From positions 454,050-518,049 of the forward strand of contig DIUX01000001.1 in NCBI GenBank assembly GCA_002423185.1: DNA of 64,000 nucleotides, given 5' to 3'. This stretch comes from Micavibrio sp. UBA6147. Its GTDB lineage: Bacteria; Pseudomonadota; Alphaproteobacteria; Micavibrionales; UBA1664. Shown in pieces: positions 7,708 to 16,398 of the stretch; the stretch's first letter is position 1, and each line of letters opens with the position of its first letter. Below the pieces are notes generated by a model that had not been told where the DNA came from, did no database searches, and was given only the letters and a program-made list of their open reading frames with translations. Made by a program: the position numbers and the translations under genes.

Positions 7708-8487
7708 CTATACCGTGCCTTTGTCAAAAATGGCACAGCACCGATACTCGTAATCGGGAATATTTTCGGAATAGGGCGGGATGCGCCATGAATATTCCGG
7801 CGATGACGGGGCAATCGGGGCGGGTGTGATGCGGTCGCCCCACCCGTTATGGATTTGCGCCCTGTTGGTGGAGGCGGGGTGATAGCCGGTCTGCACCATG
7901 TCGGCCTTGACCGAGTCGGGGTGAAAGGCGGTGGTGAACAAAAACCGCGTGTTATAGGCCGCAATGGCGTTGATGGCCTTTGTTTGTTCCTGCGCCGATA
8001 CATAGGTGAGGGCATTCATCACAAACACCGCGTCAAACGCCATGTCGGTTTGAAAATCGGTGAAGGAGGCCGCAGGAATAAATTGAACCGCCTCCTTTAT
8101 CGCGGGATGAATCGTTACCATGTCTGGCACGGATGAGGAAGCAAAGAAGGCGCGTTCTTGGTCGTTCATACCATTCAGGATGGAGGACGGGTATTGTGCG
8201 GCCTGTGCCTGCGCGATGAAGGATGGTTCGATATCCGTGGCGAGGATGTTGAAGGACTCAAAATGCTGGAAAAATCCGTTCATCGCGGCATAGGCAATAA
8301 AGGAGTAGGGCTCCGCCCCGACCGAACAGGCATGAAACAAGATGTTGATATGCCCGCGTGGCAAGGTTTTGAGCAAATCAACCGCGGTCATTAAAAACGC
8401 TCGATTGCGGAAAAATCCGGTCGCGCCTTTTTTGTCATTCTCGTAAACGCGCATCATGACGGGTGAAGGGGCGTTTTGTTCGCTCAT
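7708..8487 (-). CDS. CheR-like SAM-dependent methyltransferase
   Basis: The 259-residue protein has the CheR-type Rossmann core: FHACSVGAEPYSFIAYA corresponds to the CheR motif I, and ATDIEPSFIAQAQAAQYP to the following acidic motif typical of chemoreceptor methyltransferases. The N-terminal helical domain of CheR is absent or very short, and no chemotaxis genes are in the window. It is therefore better read as a CheR-like methyltransferase of unknown substrate than as a chemotaxis protein. It is divergent from the NlpC/P60 gene, with 118 bases between starts. Confidence 0.75.
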   Translation of the reverse strand: MSEQNAPSPVMMRVYENDKKGATGFFRNRAFLMTAVDLLKTLPRGHINILFHACSVGAEPYSFIAYAAMNGFFQHFESFNILATDIEPSFIAQAQAAQYPSSILNGMNDQERAFFASSSVPDMVTIHPAIKEAVQFIPAASFTDFQTDMAFDAVFVMNALTYVSAQEQTKAINAIAAYNTRFLFTTAFHPDSVKADMVQTGYHPASTNRAQIHNGWGDRITPAPIAPSSPEYSWRIPPYSENIPDYEYRCCAIFDKGTV

Positions 8488-8605
8488 GCTCGGTTGTTCC
8501 TAGACTTGCTTGGCTGTTATCCTTTAGACTCATCACTGTGATAGGCGATAAGCATAAGAATAATACATCTTGTCTTCATAGTTTCATAGAGAGCGAGTTT
8601 TCCGC

Positions 8606-9511
8606 ATGGCGACGATACATTATGTGACACAAACAACCCTGCGCCTGTATGAAGTGCCAGCGGATGCGGCGCTGGACAGATTCAAGCCGCACGGAACGGA
8701 ATTATTATACGGCGAGGCCTTCGCGGTGGAACACACCAAAGGCGATATGGCCCTTGGGCGCAGCCTTGTTGACGGCTATGAAGGCTGGGTTTTGACGCGG
8801 GGGCTGAAGAGCGCACAGGCACAAGACGGAGCGCCAAAAACCATGCGCGCCTGCAAACTATACGCCCCCATCTATGCGGCGCCCGATGTGAAGGGGCGGG
8901 TATTGGGGAGCATCCCGTTCGGCGGCCGCGCCTTGCGGGACGATACGACAGACACCCAAAACGGCTATGTGCGCGAGGTTCTGAGCGGCGGATGGGTGCG
9001 GCTGGATCATTTCGATGCAGAGGAGGAGGCCGCGGACGGACATGAACACGGTGATGTACCCCCAACGCAAAAGACAGTCGGAAAAGCCATCAGCACGGCG
9101 CAAATATTTATGGGATGCCCTTATGTTTATGGCGGGCGCAGCCCCGCCGGGATTGATTGCTCGGCGCTCGTGCAACTCGCATTTGCGGCGCATGGCGCGG
9201 CCTTGCCGCGTGATTCGGGGCCACAGCGTGTGTTTCTCGCCAAGGCGGGAGCGCTCTGCGTTGATTTTGACAGTCTTCGCATAGATGCATCGGCGGAGTC
9301 GGCAGACCATGAGCCGCGTGCGCTTGATATTGTGTTCTTCCCTGGGCATGTCGGAATGATGGTGAACAACACGCAAATCTTGCATGCCACAGGCCACGGT
9401 ATGAAGGTCTGTATTGAGGACATCGTGGATGTTGAGCAACGCTATACCGCCGAAGCCAAAGCCAAAGGCTCGTCCCGCGGGATAACGGCCTTGCGTCGTT
9501 TTGTGAGATAG
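8606..9511 (+). CDS. NlpC/P60 family peptidase with SH3-like domains
   Basis: Residues 1-140 contain two SH3-like segments (VDGYEGWVLTRGL and LSGGWVRLDHF mark their ends). Residues 155-300 form a C40 cysteine peptidase with catalytic Cys185 (GIDCSALVQ), His248 (FFPGHVGMM) and a third polar residue at or near His260 (ILHATGH). Such enzymes cleave gamma-D-glutamyl-diamino acid bonds in peptidoglycan stem peptides. No signal peptide is visible, so it may act in cell-wall recycling or be exported by another route. It seems monocistronic with its own terminator. Confidence 0.88.
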   Translation: MATIHYVTQTTLRLYEVPADAALDRFKPHGTELLYGEAFAVEHTKGDMALGRSLVDGYEGWVLTRGLKSAQAQDGAPKTMRACKLYAPIYAAPDVKGRVLGSIPFGGRALRDDTTDTQNGYVREVLSGGWVRLDHFDAEEEAADGHEHGDVPPTQKTVGKAISTAQIFMGCPYVYGGRSPAGIDCSALVQLAFAAHGAALPRDSGPQRVFLAKAGALCVDFDSLRIDASAESADHEPRALDIVFFPGHVGMMVNNTQILHATGHGMKVCIEDIVDVEQRYTAEAKAKGSSRGITALRRFVR

Positions 9512-9550
9512 CCTGATTCTCTATTAGGATTTGTTTGACGATGCCAAGGA

Positions 9551-9577
9551 ACGGGGAGCGCTTGCTCTCCGTTTTTT
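9551..9577 (+). terminator. Rho-independent terminator of the NlpC/P60 gene
   Basis: Stem acggggagc/gctctccgt (9551-9559 with 9564-9572, one G-T pair) is followed by a run of six T, 40 bases after the stop codon. Confidence 0.85.
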
Positions 9578-9644
9578 ATTGTCTTTTGATTGTAGGATGA
9601 AGGCGACAGCAGCGCCACAGCCGCGCCACAGCAAAACGCAAACA

Positions 9645-9675
9645 TAAAAAAGGCGTGGAAGACCACGCCTTTTTC
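9645..9675 (-). terminator. Rho-independent terminator of the porin gene
   Basis: Stem AGGCGTGG/CCACGCCT (9651-9658 with 9663-9670) with a 4-base loop is flanked by A and T tracts, so it works on both strands. It lies about 25 bases past the porin stop. Confidence 0.9.
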
Positions 9676-9696
9676 GAATTCTTTCCAATCCGAAGA

Positions 9697-10857
9697 TTAG
9701 AAGTCGATTTGTGTACCGACGGAGAATTGGTAACCGTTACGCTCAACGTCACCAGCTACGCTTGTTTCGGCTTCAACGTAAGCCAAAGAACCGCGGAAGC
9801 TCATGCCCGGGCCGTACTCGTAGCCAACGCCACCAGTCCAACGGGTTGTTTCGAGGTCGCCAGCAACGCCGTGCGTAGCTGTACCAACGGAACCGGCACC
9901 AACGCCGACTTCGTCTTCACGCTCGTAGTAAGAAGCGCCGAATGTGTAAGGACCAGTTACGTAGTCAAGACCAACAACGAAAATGTCGGTGTTGCCGTTG
10001 CTGGAGATACCATTGTTGTCTTCTTTGTAGACCAAGCCAAGGCCGAAAGGACCCCAGTTCAAGTCAGCAGCAATGTTCCAAACGTCACGTTTGTCAAGGC
10101 CAACACCTGAGATTTCACGGTCAACTTGAGAGAAACCACCACCGAGGGCGAGGTCGATCTCGTCGAATGTGCCTTCGTAACGAACGGCAACTTCAACAGC
10201 GTCGTCAAAACCAGCGTTTTTGTTCGCGGTGATCGGAGCCAAGCCGTTTTGAGGAGCTTCAGACAAAGCTGGGGTATAAGAAATACCGGCTTGGAAGCCA
10301 CTGAATACAGGCGTGAAGTAGGTGATTTTGTTAGCATAACCGGTTACAGTTTGGTCATAGCCCAACTGTGTGCCAGCAACGTGACCAACACCAACAGCAG
10401 GAGCAGCAGCTGTGCTTACCAATGTCAGGTAGTTGAAGCTGTTGATTTCTGGTTGAATGCCGTCAATGTTTGCGTCAGCGGAAGGAGCAGCAACTTGCAA
10501 CAAGTATGTAGCGGCTTCTTCTTCACCGAGGTTGAAACGGCCCCAGCCGCCGGAGATGTAAGCATAGCTTTCTTCGACGATGTCAGCGTTATCAGCACGG
10601 TCAAGGTTGGTTTCAACAACGACACCAACGGTCAGGCCGTTGTCGAGGGTTGTTTCGCCAGTGAAGTGAACTTCGGTTTCTTTACGAAGGTCAAAACCGC
10701 GTGTCTCAACGCCGGTCATTTCGTCTTGGTTGTTGTAAACACCATAACCAATGAACATACCGCTGATTCCGAGCTCAAGGCCTTCAGCCTTGGCAGGAGC
10801 AGCAGCAGCAACGGCGAGGCCGCAAACGGCAACTGTGCCGAGTAGAATTTTCTTCAT
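9697..10857 (-). CDS. outer-membrane porin (Gram-negative porin family)
   Basis: The protein of about 386 residues begins MKKILLGTVAVCGLAVAAAA and has a signal peptide ending AKA-E. I choose the ATG at 10857 because GGAGG lies six bases upstream. The mature chain is made of alternating amphipathic beta strands with Gly/aromatic turns and ends with the outer-membrane signature strand GYQFSVGTQIDF (terminal Phe, recognised by the BAM complex). It would form a 16-strand general diffusion channel. Codons are strongly biased, as expected for an abundant protein. It has its own terminator and an AT-rich upstream region. Confidence 0.9.
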   Translation of the reverse strand: MKKILLGTVAVCGLAVAAAAPAKAEGLELGISGMFIGYGVYNNQDEMTGVETRGFDLRKETEVHFTGETTLDNGLTVGVVVETNLDRADNADIVEESYAYISGGWGRFNLGEEEAATYLLQVAAPSADANIDGIQPEINSFNYLTLVSTAAAPAVGVGHVAGTQLGYDQTVTGYANKITYFTPVFSGFQAGISYTPALSEAPQNGLAPITANKNAGFDDAVEVAVRYEGTFDEIDLALGGGFSQVDREISGVGLDKRDVWNIAADLNWGPFGLGLVYKEDNNGISSNGNTDIFVVGLDYVTGPYTFGASYYEREDEVGVGAGSVGTATHGVAGDLETTRWTGGVGYEYGPGMSFRGSLAYVEAETSVAGDVERNGYQFSVGTQIDF

Positions 10858-11055
10858 CATATTCCTCCATGATTTATAAGAAAAAAGTTTTAACATCATC
10901 CTGCCAGAAGCAGAACTGTCACAACGATAACCCGACATAATTAAGGATGGGAATAAAGACGATATAGAAAAAACAAAAAAACTTTTTTGCTGTTGTTTTT
11001 TTGCAACACCCGCGCGGGGGCGTTGAATCCGTTCGCTTATATGGGGGAGTATAGC

Positions 11056-11298
11056 CTATTCATTGCGAAAGCGCGAGAGGGCATAGTCAAAAAGTGCCGC
11101 AACATCGCCGCCAAAGATTAACACCGCCGCGCCAATCGCAAGGGCGATTCCGGCGGCGATGAGCGTATATTCAATGGCGGTGGCGCCGGATTCGCCGTGA
11201 ATATAGCGGGTGCAGGATGTTTTGATTCGCTGTGGGGAAGCGTTTTTCAGCCATGAAATGCCGCATGAGCGGCCAGTGATTTTTTCATTCATACGCAT
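11056..11298 (-). CDS. Flp/Fap-type IVb pilin
   Basis: The 80-residue product carries the Flp pilin core: GESGATAIEYTLIAAGIALA, where prepilin peptidase would cut after the Gly before ATAIEY, with Glu+5 and Tyr+6, followed by a single hydrophobic helix. The basic, Cys-containing leader of about 37 residues is longer than the usual 15-25. No tad/cpa assembly genes are in the window, so it is an orphan locus depending on a machinery encoded elsewhere. Confidence 0.85.
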   Translation of the reverse strand: MRMNEKITGRSCGISWLKNASPQRIKTSCTRYIHGESGATAIEYTLIAAGIALAIGAAVLIFGGDVAALFDYALSRFRNE

Positions 11299-11363
11299 GA
11301 TATATAGAATAGCGCATAAATCTTAAAAACGGATTGACGGGGCGCAGGTGATGCGCGCCGCGC

Positions 11364-11627
11364 TTATTGCGGGCTTCTGGCTTTGGATTTAGAGCGCGCC
11401 GACGCCGGCGTTGTCGCAGCGCGGAGCATGGCGCGTTCACGTTGTTCGGCGCAAATCGCGGCAAAGGCCGCCGCCGCGCTGGCTTGGGCGCTCATGGCAT
11501 CGTATTGGTAGCTGGCGTCCGCCATGCTGAAAATACGGGCAACGCGCTGCTTCATTTTTTCCAGCATCGCATCGTCGGCTTGCTGGAGGGGGATGGCCTG
11601 CGGCGTGGGTTTGCTGATCGGCTTCAT
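11364..11627 (-). CDS. small paralogous protein A (third gene of a triplet)
   Basis: The 87-residue product belongs to a set of three tandem paralogs. Shared features are a K-P-rich N terminus, an acidic stretch then LEKMKQ, and a highly conserved segment FAAICAEQRERAMLRA (about residues 55-70), followed by a basic tail. The start ATG at 11627 overlaps the TGA of the preceding gene by 4 bases, indicating translational coupling. A longer upstream frame exists but lies inside its neighbour. I know no family with this motif. No signal peptide or membrane segment is visible; it is probably a small cytoplasmic helical protein. Confidence 0.75.
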   Translation of the reverse strand: MKPISKPTPQAIPLQQADDAMLEKMKQRVARIFSMADASYQYDAMSAQASAAAAFAAICAEQRERAMLRAATTPASARSKSKARSPQ

Positions 11628-11908
11628 GGCGTTTTTTTCTGTTTTGCGGTGGGGGTTGCGTTTGCAGCTTTGATGGCGCGGAGCATTTGCCGCTCGCGCT
11701 GCTCGGCACATATGGCGGCGTAGCCCGTCGCGGCGGCGGCAAGGGCGCTCATGTCTTGGCTGTCAAGGCCTGTGCTCGAATAGCGATGCGATAAGGTGCG
11801 GAAAATGCTGCTCAGGTCGCTCTGCATCTCTTTCAGCAATTCATCTTCCTCCGCGCTGAGTTTTACGGCGGAAAAATCGGCTTTCTGTGGTTTGGCAACG
11901 GGTTTCAA
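11624..11908 (-). CDS. small paralogous protein B (second gene of a triplet)
   Basis: The 94-residue paralog has MKPVAKP at the start, an acidic LSAEEDELLKEMQSDL segment, then YAAICAEQRERQMLRA and a Lys-rich tail. It begins at a TTG (11908) that overlaps the upstream stop codon by 4 bases (TTGA), and its own stop overlaps the next start. Initiation at TTG by coupling fits a polycistronic message made of all three paralogs. Compared with paralog A, the EQRERxMLRA helix is nearly identical while the central 25 residues differ, suggesting selection on the C-terminal motif. Confidence 0.75.
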   Translation of the reverse strand: MKPVAKPQKADFSAVKLSAEEDELLKEMQSDLSSIFRTLSHRYSSTGLDSQDMSALAAAATGYAAICAEQRERQMLRAIKAANATPTAKQKKTP

Positions 11909-12198
11909 GGCTTGGCTCTTTGGTTGAGAAAATGCTGTTGGCGGGCGCGCAGCATGGCGCGTTCCCGTTGCTCGGTGCAGATCGCTGCGAATCCCGTGGC
12001 GGCGCTGACCATATAAATGCCGCGCTCATAGGAAATCGATCCGCCCTGCTCCAGAGCCCTTTTTTCACCGTTAAAGGCACCAAGGAGGTCTTTTTTCATC
12101 CGTTCCAACGCCTTATCGTCCGCGTCGCTCAAATGAACATCGGCGTACATGTCTTGCGCGGGTTCCGCTGGTTCGGGTTTATTGACTTTTGGTTGCAC
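11905..12198 (-). CDS. small paralogous protein C (first gene of a triplet)
   Basis: The 97-residue paralog starts at a GTG (12198), chosen because GGAGAG lies four bases upstream and the conserved K-P-rich N terminus (VNKPEPAEPAQ) follows at once. It then has LSDADDKALERMKKDL and the shared FAAICTEQRERAMLRA. This first gene has the only strong ribosome-binding site, consistent with it driving coupled translation of the next two. No homologous family comes to mind. The gene lies just downstream of the gatB terminator, so a promoter should be near 12200-12240. Confidence 0.75.
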   Translation of the reverse strand: MQPKVNKPEPAEPAQDMYADVHLSDADDKALERMKKDLLGAFNGEKRALEQGGSISYERGIYMVSAATGFAAICTEQRERAMLRARQQHFLNQRAKP

Positions 12199-12235
12199 AA
12201 CACTCTCCAAGAAATATGAAAAACAAATAGCAGAT

Positions 12236-12269
12236 AGAAAAAACCGCGTCAAATTTTTAACGCGGTTTT
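12236..12269 (-). terminator. Rho-independent terminator of the gat operon
   Basis: Stem AAAACCGCGT/ACGCGGTTTT (12240-12249 with 12260-12269) is followed by a T-run when read on the minus strand, about 70 bases past the gatB stop. Confidence 0.88.
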
Positions 12270-12338
12270 CGGTGTTTGGGGGGGGCGGTTTATGTTCGTT
12301 TCGTTATGAGGCTGCTTCGCCTGTAAGGCCGCACGGCT

Positions 12339-13793
12339 TTAACCGTCCAGCTTGGATTTCAGCAGGTCATTGACGGCGGCGGGGTTGGCTTTGCCGCCGG
12401 ATTTTTTCATGACTTGCCCGACGAAGAAGCCGAATAATTTATCCTTGCCGCCGCGGTAATCGGCCACCATTTGCGGGTTTTCGGCCATGACGGAGTCGAT
12501 GACGGCCTCAATTGCGCCGGTGTCGGTGACTTGTTTGAGGCCTTTGGCGTCAATGATTGAATCGGCGGTGGTGCCGCTGTCCATCATTTCGGCGAAGACG
12601 TCCTTGGCAATGCGCCCCGAAATCGTGTTATCCGCGATGCGGTCAATCAGGCCGCCGAGGTTTTCGGCGGAAACGGGGGAGTCGGACAAGGTTTTGCCGT
12701 CCTTGTTCAGGCGTCCGAGCAATTCGTTCAACACCCAGTTGGCGCAGAGCTTCGCATCGCGGCCTTTGGCGGCGGATTCGAAGAAATCGGCGCGCTCACG
12801 CTCGGCAATCAAAACGCCGGCATCATAGAGCGACAAACCGTAATCGCCCATGAAGCGGTGCTTTTTCTCATCCGGCAATTCCGGCAATGTGGCCTTGATG
12901 CGGGCGATTAGCTCATCCGTCAAGGTGAGGGGGAGCAAGTCGGGGTCGGGGAAATAGCGGTAATCATGCGCTTCTTCCTTTGACCGCATCGATCGTGTTT
13001 CACCCTTTGCGGGGTCCCACAAACGGGTTTCTTGCTTTATCACGCCGCCGTTTTCAAGCACTTCGATCTGGCGCTGTGCCTCGTAATCAATCGCCATCTG
13101 AACGGCCTTGATCGAGTTCACGTTCTTGATCTCACATCGCGTGCCGAACGGGGCGCCGGGTTTGCGCATCGACAAGTTCACATCGCACCGCATCGAGCCT
13201 TCATCCATGTTGCCATCGCACGTGCCGAGGTAGCGCAAAATCATGCGCAGCTTGGTGATGTAGGCGGTGGCTTCTTCGGGGCTACGGATGTCCGGCTCAG
13301 ACACGATTTCCATCAGGGCGCTGCCGGAACGGTTGAGGTCGACAAAGCTCTTTTTCGGGTGCATGTCGTGGACTGATTTGCCCGCGTCTTGTTCCATGTG
13401 CAGGCGGGTAATGCCGATTTCCTTGGTCGTGCCGTCCGGAAGGTCAATCTCAACCACGCCCTTGCCGACGATGGGGTGCAGGAATTGCGAGATTTGATAG
13501 CCTTGCGGCAAGTCGGGATAGAAATAATTCTTGCGCTCGAACACCGAATATTTATTCACGGCGGCATTAAGGCCAAGACCCGTGCGCACCGCTTGCTCAA
13601 CGCAATATTGGTTGAGGACGGGGAGCATTCCGGGCATCGCGGCGTCGACGAAGCTGACCTGCGTGTTGGCTTCCGAGCCGAAATCGGTGGCGGAGCCGGA
13701 GAAAAGCTTTGAATTGGCGGTGATCTGGGCGTGAACCTCAAGCCCGATGACCATTTCCCAATCGCCTGTTTCGCCTCTGATTAAATATGCCAT
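12339..13793 (-). CDS. gatB: Asp-tRNA(Asn)/Glu-tRNA(Gln) amidotransferase subunit GatB
   Basis: GatB is the tRNA-binding and kinase subunit of the heterotrimeric amidotransferase that converts Glu-tRNA(Gln) and/or Asp-tRNA(Asn) to the amidated form. The 484 residues match the family length. Signature segments are [20 protein letters not shown] near the N terminus, [16 protein letters not shown], and [10 protein letters not shown]. The C-terminal YqeY-like tail ends with [13 protein letters not shown]. It is the last gene of gatC-gatA-gatB, 57 bases after gatA. Confidence 0.97.
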   Translation of the reverse strand: MAYLIRGETGDWEMVIGLEVHAQITANSKLFSGSATDFGSEANTQVSFVDAAMPGMLPVLNQYCVEQAVRTGLGLNAAVNKYSVFERKNYFYPDLPQGYQISQFLHPIVGKGVVEIDLPDGTTKEIGITRLHMEQDAGKSVHDMHPKKSFVDLNRSGSALMEIVSEPDIRSPEEATAYITKLRMILRYLGTCDGNMDEGSMRCDVNLSMRKPGAPFGTRCEIKNVNSIKAVQMAIDYEAQRQIEVLENGGVIKQETRLWDPAKGETRSMRSKEEAHDYRYFPDPDLLPLTLTDELIARIKATLPELPDEKKHRFMGDYGLSLYDAGVLIAERERADFFESAAKGRDAKLCANWVLNELLGRLNKDGKTLSDSPVSAENLGGLIDRIADNTISGRIAKDVFAEMMDSGTTADSIIDAKGLKQVTDTGAIEAVIDSVMAENPQMVADYRGGKDKLFGFFVGQVMKKSGGKANPAAVNDLLKSKLDG

Positions 13794-13850
13794 GTTTTTG
13801 AACCTGTATCTGTCTTTATATCTGTATGTAAGAGAATGGAATATCAGCGC

Positions 13851-15338
13851 TTAGGCCGCTTTGCTCACCACCGTTGCGGGCATGGCGGTGAAGTTCGCGG
13901 CGCGTTCGATGGCGCGGCTGACGTTAAACACCGTCACTTCATCCCATGGCTTGCCGATGATCTGAAGCCCAAGCGGAAGGCCAAGGGAATCAACACCCGC
14001 CGGAACCGACATGCCCGGAAGGCCAGCCAAAGAACACGGTACGGTGAACACGTCATTGAGGTACATTTTGATCGGGTCGTCTTCGTTTTCGCCAATGCCG
14101 AAGGCCGCGGATGGCGCGGTCGGGGTGAGCAAGGCGTCAACCTTTTCAAACGCATTCATAAAGTCGTTATAGATCAAGCGGCGGAGTTTTTGCGCCTTCA
14201 CATAGTAGGCATCGTAATATCCGGCGGATAAAACATAGGTGCCGATCATGATGCGGCGTTTGACTTCGTTACCGAATCCGGCGGCGCGGGTGCGCTCGTA
14301 CTGGTCGATCAGGTTTTCGCCCTCAACGCGCAGGCCATAACGAACCCCGTCATAGCGGGCAAGGTTGGACGAGCACTCCGCCGGCGCAATGATGTAATAG
14401 GTCGGCAAGGCGTATTCGGTGTGCGGCAAGGATACGTTGACGATTTCGGCGCCCGCGTCCTTCATCCATTCAATGCCTTGATCCCAGATTTTGATGATTT
14501 CTTCGGGCGTGCCGTCCATGCGGTATTCCTTCGGAATGCCGATTTTCATGCCCTTGACGGAGCCTGTGAGCAAAGCTTTGAAGTCCGGCACGGGCAAATT
14601 GGCCGAGGTGCTGTCCATCGGGTCGTGCCCAGCGCAGGATTGCAGCAGCGTGGCGCAATCCTCAACATTGCGGGCAAAGACGCCGGCTTGGTCAAGCGAC
14701 GACGCAAACGCAACAACGCCCCAACGGGAACACCGCCCATAGGTCGGCTTAATGCCCGAAATGCCGCAAAACGCGGCGGGTTGACGGATAGAACCGCCAG
14801 TGTCCGTACCCGTCGCGCCCATCACCATGCGGGCGGCAACGGCGGCGGATGACCCGCCGGATGAGCCGCCGGGGACGAGGTCGGTGGTGTCGCCGTTATT
14901 GCGCTTCCAAGGGTTCAGGACATTGCCGAAATGGCTGGTGGTGTTGGCGGAACCCATCGCGAATTCATCGAGATTGAGCTTGCCGAGCATCAACGCGCCA
15001 TCCTTCCAGAATTTGCTGGTGACGGTTGATTCGTATTGCGGAACGAAATTGTTCAAGATGTTGCTCGCCGCCGTTGTGCGCGTGCCTTTGGTACAGAACA
15101 AATCCTTGATGCCAAGAGGGATGCCCTCCAGCGCGCCGGCTGTGCCTTTGGCATAGCGTTCGTCACTGGCCTTCGCCATCGACAAGGCGATGTCCGGCGT
15201 TTCGGTGATGAAGGCGTTGAGGTGGCGGTTTTTCTCAATCGCGGTGATGTGCGCCTGCGTCAATTCGGTGGCGCTGATCTCTTTTTTGCCGAGTTTGGCG
15301 AGGGCTTCGCTGATGGTCAAATTGGTGAGTTCGGTCAT
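13851..15338 (-). CDS. gatA: Asp-tRNA(Asn)/Glu-tRNA(Gln) amidotransferase subunit GatA
   Basis: GatA is the amidase-signature subunit that releases ammonia from glutamine. In its 495 residues the Ser-cisSer-Lys catalytic elements are visible: [10 protein letters not shown] (Lys), [13 protein letters not shown] (cis-Ser) and [14 protein letters not shown] (nucleophilic Ser). The sequence [23 protein letters not shown] is typical of GatA rather than other amidases, though quoted here only for its central [10 protein letters not shown]. It is the middle gene of gatCAB. Confidence 0.97.
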   Translation of the reverse strand: MTELTNLTISEALAKLGKKEISATELTQAHITAIEKNRHLNAFITETPDIALSMAKASDERYAKGTAGALEGIPLGIKDLFCTKGTRTTAASNILNNFVPQYESTVTSKFWKDGALMLGKLNLDEFAMGSANTTSHFGNVLNPWKRNNGDTTDLVPGGSSGGSSAAVAARMVMGATGTDTGGSIRQPAAFCGISGIKPTYGRCSRWGVVAFASSLDQAGVFARNVEDCATLLQSCAGHDPMDSTSANLPVPDFKALLTGSVKGMKIGIPKEYRMDGTPEEIIKIWDQGIEWMKDAGAEIVNVSLPHTEYALPTYYIIAPAECSSNLARYDGVRYGLRVEGENLIDQYERTRAAGFGNEVKRRIMIGTYVLSAGYYDAYYVKAQKLRRLIYNDFMNAFEKVDALLTPTAPSAAFGIGENEDDPIKMYLNDVFTVPCSLAGLPGMSVPAGVDSLGLPLGLQIIGKPWDEVTVFNVSRAIERAANFTAMPATVVSKAA

Positions 15339-15394
15339 GATATGCGGCCTGTTCTTCGATCTGTTGATAGCGTCAATGTTATTGAATTACTTTG

Positions 15395-15682
15395 TTATTC
15401 GATCACTTTCGGTACTGCGAAATAGCCTTGCAGGCTCTCCGGCGCGTTTTTGAGGACGGCCTGTTGATAGTTGCCGTCACTGACGACGTCTTCGCGTTGT
15501 TTAAGCTCAATATTCGCGACATTGGCGAGGGGCTCTACAGAGTCGGTGTTGACGTTGTCGAGCATTTCAATCCATTTCAAAATGCCGCTTAATTCGCGTG
15601 AGTATTTGTCCAGCTCGTCACTCTCAACCCGAATACGGGCGAGGGAGGCCACTTTTGCCACTGTTTTTACGTCCATTGACAT
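15395..15682 (-). CDS. gatC: Asp-tRNA(Asn)/Glu-tRNA(Gln) amidotransferase subunit GatC
   Basis: GatC is the small subunit that wraps around GatA and GatB and stabilises the complex. The 95 residues show the usual pattern: VAKVASLARIRVESDEL at the N terminus, a LSGILKWIEMLDNV helix and the C-terminal extended part with VVSDGNYQQAVLKNAPE. It heads the gatC-gatA-gatB operon and is divergent from ruvX across a 139-base promoter region. Confidence 0.95.
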   Translation of the reverse strand: MSMDVKTVAKVASLARIRVESDELDKYSRELSGILKWIEMLDNVNTDSVEPLANVANIELKQREDVVSDGNYQQAVLKNAPESLQGYFAVPKVIE

Positions 15683-15821
15683 GCTGTTTGCTTCCTTGGC
15701 TATCGTGTTTGTGTCTGTGTTTATGCCCGCTCTTTGCGCTTGTGTGCGCGGGCGCGTTTCACTATATCTTCATACGGGCTATCTTTTAAAGCATAAAGAA
15801 CCCCGAAATTAAAGAGGAAAT

Positions 15822-16337
15822 ATGGCTTTCGCAGATTTAAATCGGTTAAGTGCGGTCTGGCAAACCTGTCCTTACCCCGCCCGTTTGATCGGTATTGACC
15901 ATGGTGAGAAAACACTCGGCCTGTCCGTGTCGGATTCTGGGCAATCCATCGCCACGCCATTACATACAATCCGCCGCTCTAAGTTCACAAACGACTTGAA
16001 AGAACTCGTTCAAGTCATTGAACAATATAACATTAAAGGGATTGTTTTTGGATATCCCGTCAATATGGATGGGTCGGAGGGGCCGCGATGCCAATCCATT
16101 TGCGACACGATTATGCAGATGCAGCGCCCCGAAACCCTTGGCGGCGCGTTCTCAAACATGTGGGTCGGATTATGGGATGAACGCCTGTCATCCAGCGCCG
16201 TTGACCGATTTTTGATCGCGGAGGCGGATTTAAGCCGTAAGCGCCGCGCCGATGTCATCGACAAAATGGCGGCGCAGCATATCCTTCAAGGCGCGATAGA
16301 CTTCATGCAAGGCCAGCGCCGCAAGGCGGGATTATAA
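15822..16337 (+). CDS. ruvX: Holliday junction resolvase-like protein RuvX (YqgF)
   Basis: The RNase H-fold protein of 171 residues begins its core with LIGIDHGEKTLGLSVSD (first catalytic Asp). It continues with IKGIVFGYPVNMDGSEGP and WDERLSSSAVDRFL, and ends with the acidic motif KRRADVIDKMAAQHIL. YqgF proteins act in pre-16S rRNA 5' end processing and possibly junction resolution. Placement beside gatCAB is common in alphaproteobacteria. It appears to be a single-gene unit. Confidence 0.93.
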   Translation: MAFADLNRLSAVWQTCPYPARLIGIDHGEKTLGLSVSDSGQSIATPLHTIRRSKFTNDLKELVQVIEQYNIKGIVFGYPVNMDGSEGPRCQSICDTIMQMQRPETLGGAFSNMWVGLWDERLSSSAVDRFLIAEADLSRKRRADVIDKMAAQHILQGAIDFMQGQRRKAGL

Positions 16338-16398
16338 CGCGCTTGTAGCGTCCATGCAGCCCCCGAAAAATGGCGGTTAATCGGCGTTGCCGTTGCGG

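Noticed and set aside
10126..10845. Long plus-strand open frames opposite the porin gene
   Set aside because: They arise from the strong codon bias of the porin; signal peptide, terminal Phe strand and ribosome-binding site all support the minus-strand gene.
11005..11024. Hairpin AACACCC/GGGCGTT as a terminator for the Flp pilin gene
   Set aside because: On the minus strand it is followed by an A-rich rather than T-rich stretch, so it does not fit a Rho-independent terminator.
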